Assembly (NCBI GenBank): GCA_965262665.1
Contig: CBDHFR010000003.1
Location: 186,001-250,000, forward strand
Direction: 5' to 3'
Source of the DNA: CBDBND01 sp965262665
GTDB taxonomy: Bacteria; Pseudomonadota; Alphaproteobacteria; Rhodospirillales; Rhodospirillaceae
Length of the DNA stretch: 64,000 nucleotides
Below are positions 56,198 through 63,837 of the stretch, piece by piece. Position numbers and translations under genes: made by a program. The notes beneath the pieces were generated by a model that saw only the letters and a program-made list of their open reading frames with translations, did not search any database and was not told the DNA's origin. Positions within the stretch are counted from its first letter, which is position 1, and the number at the start of each line of letters is the position of its first letter.

Positions 56198-56587
56198 ATG
56201 CACTCCGTCAAACATGCCGTGCTCTATGGCTTTCTCGTCTGGCTGATCCCGTTTGCCGCGGCGATACCGTTCTATTCGCGAGCCGGCGAACTGGTGATTG
56301 ATGTCTTTCTGTTCAAATCCATCCTGATTGTCGTCGGCTCGCTGATCGGCGCGTTTCTTCTGGTCCGCTACTTCCGTCGCGTCCAGCGGAATCACATCCG
56401 CGAAGGGGTCGCCGTCGGGGTCTTGTGGCTGGTACTGAGCTGGGCGCTGGACTTTGTCACCCTGGTGCCCATGAACGACATGGCGGTCGGCACCTATTTT
56501 GTTGAAATCGGCTTGCGTTATCTGACCATGCCCATTTTCGCCGTTGCCATCGGCGCAGTTCTGCAACAGCGGAGTGTAAGTTGGTGA
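56198..56587 (+). CDS. Small integral membrane protein, unknown function
   Basis: 129 aa with four predicted transmembrane helices (GFLVWLIPFAAAIPF, FLFKSILIVVGSLIGAFLLV, VAVGVLWLVLSWALDFVTLV, MPIFAVAIGAVLQ). No known family is certain. Its stop overlaps a GTG (GTGA) that starts a short signal-peptide reading. Confidence 0.7.
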   Translation: MHSVKHAVLYGFLVWLIPFAAAIPFYSRAGELVIDVFLFKSILIVVGSLIGAFLLVRYFRRVQRNHIREGVAVGVLWLVLSWALDFVTLVPMNDMAVGTYFVEIGLRYLTMPIFAVAIGAVLQQRSVSW

Positions 56588-57218
56588 GATTTCTGGCGTT
56601 CCTTATGGCGGCTATGACCAGCACCGCCTTGGCGCAAGAAGGGACGATGTGCGATGCCCCCGCTACCTCCTGCATATGAGCAACGAAGTAAATGGGATCG
56701 CTGACTGGGATTCCTTGATCCTTAACGGCAGGCCGTTGCGTGTTTATGAAGGAGAGCCCTTTGAATGGTCGCACTATGCGGTGGCGACTTTGCCTTGTGA
56801 CGATGACACTCTTCCGAATTTCAAGACCGGCGAAAGTGTGGTCGCCGGCGTTTTTGTTGGCTCCGCTCCGAGCGAGTCAGACGCAGACTTGGTGCCCGAG
56901 AACTGCAACAACCCGATTTATCTCTTGGGCATCAATACGGTTACGGACGCGAATCAGTATGCCGTCTACATAGAGGCGTTGAGCAGGTCCCGGATTGCAC
57001 CGCGTCATGGTTTCGTGCGCCTGTTCGGCCGCACACCCAGTCCATTGCTTGAGGGAACCTGGCCCGACAACACCACAGCGACGCTATCCATCTGGCCCTG
57101 CGCTGAGGCGTTTCACAAAATGCATACGTCCGATTGGTTTCAGAACGACTTGCTGCCTTTGCGCAAGGACGCCGCCCACTACCGGCTGATGACGTATGCC
57201 CCGGTGAATCAGCCTTAG
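56584..57218 (+). pseudogene. DUF1330-like protein, signal peptide separated by a stop
   Basis: GTG at 56584 begins a signal peptide (VRFLAFLMAAMTSTALAQ) that ends at a TGA after 31 codons. That stop overlaps ATG 56676 (ATGA), from which MSNEVNGIADW to 57218 reads 180 aa. The C-terminal ~90 residues (YIEALSRSRIAPRHG, LLEGTWPDN) resemble a DUF1330/dimeric alpha-beta barrel domain. It could be a frameshifted secreted protein or two coupled genes; the 56676-57218 part may be a functional cytoplasmic protein. Confidence 0.6.
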
Positions 57219-57263
57219 TCTCCGCCCTATTCCGATGCAGACGCCTGCATGCGCGCTGTCACA

Positions 57264-57770
57264 TCAGCCGAGGCCGGTCTTGATGCGCATGACGACGGCG
57301 GCAATACAGACAAGGGCATTCATGGTCGCCATGTAAAGAAATGGCGTCTGGTAAGAGGTGGAATCAAACAAAACGCCACAGACCTTGGCGTGGATGAGCA
57401 CACCGAATATGCCGCATGAAGCCATGAGGCCGAAGACCGACCCGTGCGCTTTACCGGGTGCTTCCTGCCCCACCAATACTGGGCCGGAGACAATCACCGC
57501 CGCTTCGCCCGCTCCGGCCATGTTCGCAACCAGGATCCTGAAGGACGACTCATGGGGGTTGCCGGCGATGTACAGAGCGAAGTAGCCGACGGCGGCAATG
57601 CCCAACGAGAGGGCCAAGGTGGTCACCCGGTCGAACCGGTCCACCAGCATTCCCATTATCGGGAAGAACACGAGCAGAGCCAGTTGGGACGTATCAAACA
57701 TGCCGCCCGCATATCCCTGGACAGGGCCGGTTTCCATCCCGCCGTCAACACCAACAGCGACAATCCACAA
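57264..57770 (-). pseudogene. MFS transporter, C-terminal half only
   Basis: About 168 aa with roughly five transmembrane helices (TSQLALLVFFPIMGMLVDRF, VTTLALSLGIAAVGYFALYI, FLYMATMNALVCIAAVVM). The MFS signature region GMLVDRFDR is present. The gene is cut at the IS630 left end (57774), and the sequence beyond the IS is unrelated, so the N-terminal half has been lost. Confidence 0.78.
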
Positions 57771-57773
57771 TTA

Positions 57774-58831
57774 GAGCGTTTCCGAGGTTGAATGAATCAA
57801 TATTTTGTTGTCATGGTCTTGGCGGACTGATTCGATAGCCGCTTTGGCGGGGGCATCGTGGCTGTATCGGAAGACCTGCGTATTCGTTTGGCGAGGAAAG
57901 TGGCGTCGGGCATGTCGCGCCGTCAGGCGGCAGCCCTTTTTGAGGTGAGCGCAAGCTCGGCGGTGCGGGATGTCGGGCGATATGAAGACGAGGGGACTGT
58001 CGCGGTCAAGCCACGGCCGTCGCGCCAGCGCCGTCTTGATCCTTACGGCGAGGATATCCTGCGCTGGATTAAGGAGACGCCAGACCCGACACTGCAAGAG
58101 CTGTCTGAGCGTCTGGACGAAGTTCACCAAGTGATTGCGCCGACTTCGACGATTAATGACTGGTTCCGCGCGCGCAAGATCAGCTTTAAAAAAACCGCCC
58201 ACGCCAGTGAACAGGAACGCGCGGATGGGCAGGCAGCACGCGTGGTTTGGCGCCAACGTCAGGCCCGGCTCCCGGCCCATCCCGAGCGGGTCGGCAGGAT
58301 CGTGTTCCTTGACGAAACAAGTATCAATACCAAAATGGCGCGCCTGCGGGGGCGCTGTCCCAGCGGCCAGCGGATGGTTGCCGCCATTCCCCATGGTCAT
58401 TGGAAAACCATGACCTTCATTGCCGGATTGCGCGGTGACGGCCTGACCGCGCCCTGGGTGCCCTGATTTGATCGAGGGCGCCATGGACGGTGATGCATTC
58501 GAGCAGTACATCAAAACGCAACGCGCCCCGACCCTTCAAAAAGGCGCTGTTGTTGTCCCCGGCAATCTGCCGGCCGACAAACGCGACGGTGCCAGGCGGG
58601 CGGTTGAAAAGCGGGGCGCATGGCTTTTGTTCCTGCCACCCTATGCGCCGGACTTCAACCCGATCGAGCTCGCATTTTCAAAGTTCAAAGCTCACATGAA
58701 GCGCTTAAAACCCCGCACCATCGATGATCTGTGGAAAGCCGCCGGTAACGTCTGCGGCCTCTTCAATCACGAGCACTGCAGGAACTTCTTGGTTGCTGAC
58801 GGCTATGCGTCAGAATAAATCGGAAATGCTC
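57774..58831 (+). mobile_element. IS630-family element, type A copy 3
   Basis: 1058 bp between TA at 57772-57773 and 58832-58833; ends GAGCGTTTCCG and CGGAAATGCTC. It carries the 10-bp insertion CCCTGATTTG near 58460 also seen in the copy at 6.8 kb, so these two share a recent ancestor. Confidence 0.93.
57858..58818 (+). pseudogene. IS630 type A transposase, 10-bp insertion
   Basis: N-terminal and first-Asp part reads 57858-58466 (HTH MSRRQAAALFEVSASSAV; FLDETSINTKM). A stop in the 10-bp insertion ends it, and the C-terminal part resumes in another frame at 58468 (GAMDGDAFEQYIKTQ to the end). The second catalytic Asp is Gly (VPGNLPADK). Combining this N-terminus with the C-terminus of the 15-16 kb copy gives a 316-aa reading frame. 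Confidence 0.9.
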
Positions 58832-58921
58832 TAGTCACTGTCTCGTTGAGCAAGGAATGTAATAGGCTAGACACCGTCACAGGAAGTGATGGCCCGTTAG
58901 GTCCACTTCCCTCTAAAAACG

Positions 58922-58955
58922 AAAAACCCCGTCTCACACCGAGGCGGGGTTTTTT
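58922..58955. terminator. Bidirectional rho-independent terminator
   Basis: AAAAACCCCGTCTC and GAGGCGGGGTTTTTT form a strong GC hairpin flanked by A and T runs. It separates the IS630 copy from the convergent hypothetical gene at 58977. Confidence 0.85.
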
Positions 58956-58976
58956 CTGTGCTCGGTAGATTGAGCC

Positions 58977-59552
58977 CTAGCGCCGCGGACGGTCGCAAAA
59001 GTCTTCAAAAGCGTCGTGATGCAGGGCAACGCCTTTGTCGATTATCGCCTTGAGGATATTTTCCCCCAAGTCCGCGACACTGATCAGAACGCTAGGTTCT
59101 GCACCCAAAACGCGTGCCAAGGCACTGACTTGAATTTCTGCCGGATGGCTATCGAACACGGCCCGGCTTTTGACAATGGATAGACCCTCCCGTTGATCGG
59201 AATGACCGCTTGCCTCTACGGAACGCGACGCGATCTCGTAGGCGACAAAATCGATCACGCCAGGCGCTAGTTGATCCGAGCGGGCAATGATCTTTTTCGC
59301 GGCGGTGCGATCCAATGAGGCTGACGGTGCCGCATAAGTCGGGTTGCGCTTGATGCGGCCATACAGCACATCGTCTTGACTGCCTGACCGTGAAGCCCAC
59401 TCCTTCTCATTGAACAAGGCGCTCTCCGGAAAGTCCGTTTCCGCGCCGTTGGGTAAGGTGCAATAGACAACACCATCTTCTGCCTCGTCGACGGTATAGG
59501 CACGGCCGTCTTTGGTGTACGCCGTCGAACCAGGGAGGAATCTCTCAGTCAT
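58977..59552 (-). CDS. Hypothetical protein
   Basis: 191 aa from ATG at 59552. No signal or membrane segment. N-terminal strands (GSTAYTKDGRAYTVDEAEDG, VVYCTLPNGAETDFPES) look like a small SH3-like fold; the rest is mixed helix and strand. I do not recognise the family. It is terminated by the hairpin at 58922-58955. Confidence 0.65.
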   Translation of the reverse strand: MTERFLPGSTAYTKDGRAYTVDEAEDGVVYCTLPNGAETDFPESALFNEKEWASRSGSQDDVLYGRIKRNPTYAAPSASLDRTAAKKIIARSDQLAPGVIDFVAYEIASRSVEASGHSDQREGLSIVKSRAVFDSHPAEIQVSALARVLGAEPSVLISVADLGENILKAIIDKGVALHHDAFEDFCDRPRR

Positions 59553-59962
59553 CAAGTGTCCTTACTTTCTATGTCCGCCAGCGGCTGGCCTTTGGGATTG
59601 TGTTGCGGACGGGATGCAGAGGCCGGGCCCCAGAAAGGTGGAAAATGCATGACCGTCGTTGAAATGGTCAACGCCATTGTCTGTGCGGAATGCCTATGGC
59701 GACCGCGTCGGCTACATCGCCGATCTCGCCTACAAGACTCAGCGACTGGTCGAGGAGAGTGCCGCTCAGGAAGGCCTCGGCAGACTACCTTCAACGTTCA
59801 ACGCCATCTGATTTCCCGAAAGACATTACGCCAGTTTCGCAACCACGCCGTGGGCCTGTGGCAAACCGTCACCGCTGCCGCTTGAGCAGGACTTCCATGC
59901 CAATCACAGCACGACCATTCAATAACGTGACAATGCCCTGACAATGCCCCCTATAATCGTGA

Positions 59963-59988
59963 GTGGATGAGGTTTTCGGAAGGGACAG
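59963..59988 (+). repeat. Palindromic repeat, copy 3 (right arm only)
   Basis: Exact match to the right-arm core GGATGAGGTTTTCGGAAG and its extension, as in copy 1; no matching left arm is seen upstream. Confidence 0.85.
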
Positions 59989-60166
59989 GCAATCCGTGAT
60001 CCGGTTCGTCACGGTTTGATCCAGCATAAGCAAGATCAGAGCGTCGCGACCATACACTGCCGTCCTATCAAAGCCACGGATTTACAATCACACTTCATCC
60101 CGTTGCACGTAACGCTGGTATCGGGCCAGCGACTTGAAGTCATTTAAGCTTTACAAAAGTTCAGTA

Positions 60167-60212
60167 AAGGTGGTTGCGGGCCCCCGCAACTTGCTTTTTC
60201 CGAAAACCTTAC
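60167..60212 (-). repeat. Cassette inverted repeat, left
   Basis: Its reverse complement matches 61094-61140 at more than 90 percent over about 45 bp (shared core AAAAGCAAGTTGCGGGGGCC). It contains the hairpin TTGCGGGCCCCCGCAA at 60173-60188. Together the two copies bracket the methyltransferase gene at 60340-60990. Confidence 0.85.
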
Positions 60213-60266
60213 CTGCCTTCTATGTACAAGACGTACAGGTGTGGATGAGGTTTTCGGAAGGGACAG
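60194..60266. repeat. Palindromic repeat, copy 4
   Basis: Left arm CTTTTTCCGAAAACCTTACC (60194-60213) overlaps the cassette inverted repeat; right arm at 60241-60266 matches copy 1 exactly in its core GGATGAGGTTTTCGGAAG. Confidence 0.8.
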
Positions 60267-60339
60267 GTAAATAGAATAGAAAATTCTCAACGTTTATCAC
60301 AAGGTGATGCCGGGCAATAATGACGTATAAGCTCGTGCT

Positions 60340-60990
60340 ATGAGCAAGCTCACGCCGCAACAAGACGCAGTGCAAGCACAAGAGGTCGTGGACATCACGA
60401 TCGCGGAATATGACCGCATGGCGGTACCTTACCGTCGCGGCACTGCCGATCATGACGTCAGCCAAAACATTGCGTCCCTGCTCGAGGCGATCGAGGGTGA
60501 GGCGCCGCATGTCATTCTCGATCTAGGCTGCGGGCCCGGTCGGGATCTGTGCCGGTTCACCGAGCTCGGCCACGAAGCGGTCGGCCTTGACGGCTCTGGC
60601 GAGCTCGCCGCCATGGCGCGCGCTGCGACGGATTGTGAGGTGTTGCACCAAGACTTCCTCACGCTCGACCTGCAGTCAGAACGCTTCGATGGGATCTTCG
60701 CAAACGCCTCGCTATTCCATGTGCCGAGCAGCCAGCTGGCCCGGGTCCTCGGCGACCTCGCTGCGACCCTCAAGTCCGGCGGCGTCCTGTTCTGTTCGAA
60801 CCCCAGGGGTCACAACGAGGAAGGTTGGGCAAGTGGGCGCTACGGTTGCTTCCATGATCTCGAAACGTGGCGCGCCTACGTCAGCGCCGCGGGATTTCGG
60901 GAGCTGCACCACTATTACCGCCCGCCTGATCGGCCCAATGCAGAGCAGCCGTGGCTCGCCACGGTCTGGCGCAAGAGCCTGGGGATTTAG
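60340..60990 (+). CDS. Class I SAM-dependent methyltransferase in an inverted-repeat-bounded segment
   Basis: 216 aa. SAM motif VILDLGCGPGRDLCRF near residues 58-73, motif for adenine contact near FDGIFANASLFHVP (residue ~125), and C-terminal strand GGVLFCSNPRGHN. A generic small-molecule methyltransferase; substrate unknown. The gene appears GC-richer than the repeat-rich DNA around it and is framed by the 46-bp inverted repeats at 60167 and 61094, which suggests arrival as a mobile segment. No lesion is seen. Confidence 0.85.
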   Translation: MSKLTPQQDAVQAQEVVDITIAEYDRMAVPYRRGTADHDVSQNIASLLEAIEGEAPHVILDLGCGPGRDLCRFTELGHEAVGLDGSGELAAMARAATDCEVLHQDFLTLDLQSERFDGIFANASLFHVPSSQLARVLGDLAATLKSGGVLFCSNPRGHNEEGWASGRYGCFHDLETWRAYVSAAGFRELHHYYRPPDRPNAEQPWLATVWRKSLGI

Positions 60991-61012
60991 TCCAGTAACG
61001 GCCCCTTGTACC

Positions 61013-61090
61013 TGTACTTTGCGAAAACCTCATCTACGCCCAGGCGGTTTGTTTTTCGAAGAGCAGCGGATGAAGTTTTCGGAAGGGACA
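61013..61090. repeat. Palindromic repeat, copy 5
   Basis: Left arm TGTACTTTGCGAAAACCTCA (61013-61037) and right arm GCGGATGAAGTTTTCGGAAG (61066-61090), a degenerate pair; it starts 22 bp after the methyltransferase stop. Confidence 0.8.
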
Positions 61091-61093
61091 AGA

Positions 61094-61140
61094 GTTAAGG
61101 TGTTCGGGAAAAGCAAGTTGCGGGGGCCCGCAACCAACTT
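61094..61140 (+). repeat. Cassette inverted repeat, right
   Basis: Inverted partner of 60167-60212, with the hairpin GTTGCGGGGGCCCGCAAC at 61116-61133. It is followed by a further hairpin, CGCAACCAAC and GTTGGTTGCG (61129-61158), that shares the GTTGCGG core. Confidence 0.85.
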
Positions 61141-61195
61141 AATTTTCTGTTGGTTGCGGTGGCGATTCCAAGGGTCAGATAAGACAAATCAACTT

Positions 61196-61275
61196 TCTTT
61201 TTCCTAACACTCATCATCCTAAACTGCGTGCGAATCCTCTGTAATTCTGCGTGGACGGGGTTTTCGGAAGGGACA
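61196..61275. repeat. Palindromic repeat, copy 6
   Basis: Right arm GTGGACGGGGTTTTCGGAAG (61251-61275) is well kept; the left arm (TTTTTCCTAACACTCATCAT) is degenerate. The inner GCGAATCCTCTGTAATTC matches copy 1. It lies about 140 bp before the glutathione S-transferase gene. Confidence 0.75.
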
Positions 61276-61411
61276 CCCGCTGTTTTATTTGTCCTGAATC
61301 AGGACTGGGCGGTGATTTTTCTCATGGCTTGTATATGATGATGCCAACGCTGGGCCCTGAGGTTCGACATTCCTTAGGATCAATCTATTAGGAAAAGAGG
61401 ACGCACGTATT

Positions 61412-62059
61412 ATGAGAATCTATGGCGCTATTCTTTCGCCGTTTGTCTGCCGCGTTTTGTTGGCTTTGCGCCACAAGGGGGTACGGCATGAGGTCATCAT
61501 GCCCAAAGACGGGATCAAAACACCCGAATACCTGGCGATGAACCCGCTCGGAAAAATACCAACCATGAAGGACGGCGCAACGGTGCTTCCCGAATCTTCC
61601 GTCATCTGCGAATACATCGACGAAAAATATCCCAGAAAGAAAATAATCCCGGCGACACCGAAGGCAGCGGCAATGGCGCGCCTGTTGGCGACGATTTCCG
61701 AGCTCTATGTCCAGAACCCGGCAACGGCGCTATTCCGCCAACGGGATCCCGAAAGCCGCGACAAGGCCGTTGTAGAAGAAAAACTAGCTGAGTTGGACAA
61801 AGGGTTGGAAGTCCTCGGGCATTATTTGGATGCCAAGGGCCCGTGGGCCATGGGCAAAAGATTCACAGTGGCCGATTGCTTTGCGCTCCCTGCGCTGTTC
61901 TTTGTCCAGTTGGCTATTCCCGGTTTTGGCGTCAAGGACCCGTTGGCCAAACATAAGAAGGTCAAGAAGTATTGGAATTCCCTAAAACGGACTCCTCTAA
62001 CCAAACAGGTCATCAAAGAAATGAATGCCGAAGCCAAGCAATTCTTTGGCGGCAACTGA
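61412..62059 (+). CDS. Glutathione S-transferase family protein
   Basis: 215 aa. Thioredoxin-like N-terminal domain with YGAILSPFVCRVLLAL and the glutathione-binding PLGKIPTMKDG and LPESSVICEYIDEKYP, then an all-helical C-terminal domain with KRFTVADCFALPALFF. The Ser/Tyr near the N-terminus would activate glutathione. It may act on electrophiles; substrate unknown. A ribosome site GGAAAAGAGG precedes the start. Confidence 0.88.
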   Translation: MRIYGAILSPFVCRVLLALRHKGVRHEVIMPKDGIKTPEYLAMNPLGKIPTMKDGATVLPESSVICEYIDEKYPRKKIIPATPKAAAMARLLATISELYVQNPATALFRQRDPESRDKAVVEEKLAELDKGLEVLGHYLDAKGPWAMGKRFTVADCFALPALFFVQLAIPGFGVKDPLAKHKKVKKYWNSLKRTPLTKQVIKEMNAEAKQFFGGN

Positions 62060-62146
62060 AGCAGCCATCCCGGTTGGTTTTGACTCCGGCGCCTTGACCG
62101 CCGCTAAGGCCACCGCCAATCAGTATGACATGTCAGGAGTGGTCAA

Positions 62147-63760
62147 ATAACTTTACTCAAGCGTTTCCTCTTTTCCGTCGGCCTTGTGTTTGTGTGGGTC
62201 TTTCCCCTTTCGGCAGAGGTCGTGCTGCACCGCGGCAACGGCACTGAGCCGGATACTCTCGACCCGCATCGCGCCGCCGGCACTTGGGAAAACAACATTA
62301 TCGGCGACATGTTCCTTGGCCTGACCACGGAGGCTGTCGACGGAACGTCCATTCCAGGCGCGGCGATAAGCTGGACTGTCAGTGAAGATGGTTTGGTTAA
62401 TACTTTCGCACTACGTGAGGGCGCTGTTTGGTCCGATGGTATGCCGGTGACGGCCGGCGACTTTGTGTTCGGCTTTCGCCGCATTATCGATCCCATGACG
62501 GCAGCCCGCTATGCCTCCCTCTTGTTTCCCATAAAGAACGCGTATCCCATCAACAAAGGTCAGATGACACCGGATCAAATTGGTGTGCGGGCCATTGACC
62601 CGCTAACTCTCGAAATTACCCTCGAAAGTCCGTCGCCGTTCCTGTTGGAACTTTTGACCCACACCACAACGTTTGCGATCCCGCAACATGCTTACGCAGA
62701 GCACGGTGAAGACTGGGTCAAGCCGGGCAACATGGTCTCGAATGGGGCCTATGCGCTAGAAGAATGGGTCTCCAATGCGCATGTGAAAGTGCGGAAGAAC
62801 CCATTGTCTTATGATGCGGACAATGTTGCCATCGATACGGTGTTCTATCACCCGATTGAGGATGCGCACACGGCGGTGAAGATGTTTCGCTCCGGCGAGA
62901 TCGACATGAATATCACAACGGGCGGTTTTCCAGCGTCTCAAATGGAAGGGTTGATGGCGGAGTTTCCGGGTGAAGCGCGTGTCTACGCCTATTTGGGCAA
63001 TAGCTATTTCCCGATGAACACGCGGCGGCCACCGTTTGATGATGTGCGTGTGCGCAAAGCCATCTCCATGCTGGTCGACCGGGACATTATCAACAACCGC
63101 ATTGTCAACGTTGGCAGCAAGTCAGCCTACGCCTTTGTCCCGCCCGAAACCAACAATCATCAGGCCGGTGCGCATGTCGATTTTGCCGAACTGTCCATGC
63201 CCCAGCGCATCGCCGAAGCGCAGCGGCTGCTGGCAGAGGCAGGATACGGTGATGAGAATCCTCTGGAATTCGAGTTCACCTTCCGCAGTTCTTACGACAA
63301 CACGAGACGAATGGCAGGAACGGCGGCAATGCTCAAACGCGCCGGCGTGATCGCTAACATTGCCGGGTATGAAGCGCGTATTGCCTACAACCGTATGCAG
63401 GAAGGAGATTTTGAAATAGGCGATGCGGGCTGGGCCGCCGATTACAACGATCCCTATAACTTTCTCTATCTCATGCTGTGCGATGCCGGACCGATGAATT
63501 ACTCACGATACTGCAATCCGGCATTCGATGCGTTGATCGAACAGGCATCAAAGACACTCGATCTAAAAAAGCGTGCCAAGCTCATGGGGCAAGCCGAACA
63601 GATCATGCTTGACGACCACCCCGTTGTCCCCGTCGATTTCAGCACTCACCGGGTGCTCGTATCCAAGCGGGTGAAAGGATATGCAGACGCCATAAACAAT
63701 ACTCACCGTACCCGGTACATGTGGTTAAACGATTCCGAGGCAAAGGCCGCGCAAAGATGA
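62147..63760 (+). CDS. ABC-type oligopeptide-family substrate-binding protein, copy 2 (ATA at the expected start)
   Basis: SBP_bac_5 protein, paralogue of the one at 48348: HRGNGTEPDTLDPHRAAGTW, MVSNGAYALEEWVSNAHVKV, TRRPPFDDVRVRKAISMLVD. The first usual start is GTG 62186, which would cut the signal peptide short. Upstream in frame, ATA at 62147 lies 7 bp after AGGAG and begins a normal signal peptide (TLLKRFLFSVGLVFVWVFPL). The likely history is ATG to ATA; expression may be low. No permease genes follow; a palindromic repeat and a kinase gene do. Confidence 0.82.
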   Translation: MTLLKRFLFSVGLVFVWVFPLSAEVVLHRGNGTEPDTLDPHRAAGTWENNIIGDMFLGLTTEAVDGTSIPGAAISWTVSEDGLVNTFALREGAVWSDGMPVTAGDFVFGFRRIIDPMTAARYASLLFPIKNAYPINKGQMTPDQIGVRAIDPLTLEITLESPSPFLLELLTHTTTFAIPQHAYAEHGEDWVKPGNMVSNGAYALEEWVSNAHVKVRKNPLSYDADNVAIDTVFYHPIEDAHTAVKMFRSGEIDMNITTGGFPASQMEGLMAEFPGEARVYAYLGNSYFPMNTRRPPFDDVRVRKAISMLVDRDIINNRIVNVGSKSAYAFVPPETNNHQAGAHVDFAELSMPQRIAEAQRLLAEAGYGDENPLEFEFTFRSSYDNTRRMAGTAAMLKRAGVIANIAGYEARIAYNRMQEGDFEIGDAGWAADYNDPYNFLYLMLCDAGPMNYSRYCNPAFDALIEQASKTLDLKKRAKLMGQAEQIMLDDHPVVPVDFSTHRVLVSKRVKGYADAINNTHRTRYMWLNDSEAKAAQR

Positions 63761-63770
63761 AGGGGTTTAA

Positions 63771-63797
63771 GCTGTCCCTTTCGAAAATCTCATCCAC
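63771..63797 (-). repeat. Palindromic repeat, copy 7 (left arm only)
   Basis: GCTGTCCCTTTCGAAAATCT (continuing to 63797) is the reverse complement of the repeat's right arm; a second arm is not clear. It begins 10 bp after the binding-protein stop, much as copy 1 follows the permease start in the other transporter locus. Confidence 0.8.
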
Positions 63798-63837
63798 ACA
63801 ACTTGCGCTCCGGCGCATTAACGAGGGATGTTCGCCA

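Larger units (their letters stand above)
59556..60339. other. Gene-free stretch rich in repeats
   Basis: About 780 bp. A short frame at 59692-59800 (YGDRVGYIADLAYKTQRLVE) may be a remnant of a restriction-enzyme-like gene, too short to name. It also holds a palindrome arm (59963-59988), an AACGCTGGT...CCAGCG hairpin (60107-60131), the left cassette inverted repeat (60167-60212) and a palindromic repeat (60194-60266). Confidence 0.5.

Noticed and set aside
59692..59800. Possible remnant of a type I restriction subunit (YGDRVGYIADLAYKTQRLVE)
   Set aside because: Only about 35 residues, no neighbouring hsd genes and no confident motif; not enough to annotate.
60167..61140. Hairpins with GTTGCGG/CCGCAAC could be integron attC sites
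   Set aside because: They do not fit the attC core consensus (GTTRRRY and RYYYAAC), the repeats are in inverted rather than direct orientation, and no integron integrase is present.
51246..63797. The repeated GGATGAGGTTTTCGGAAG units as a CRISPR array
   Set aside because: Spacing is irregular (from ~60 bp to several kb), orientation alternates, units are palindromic pairs, and no cas genes are seen.
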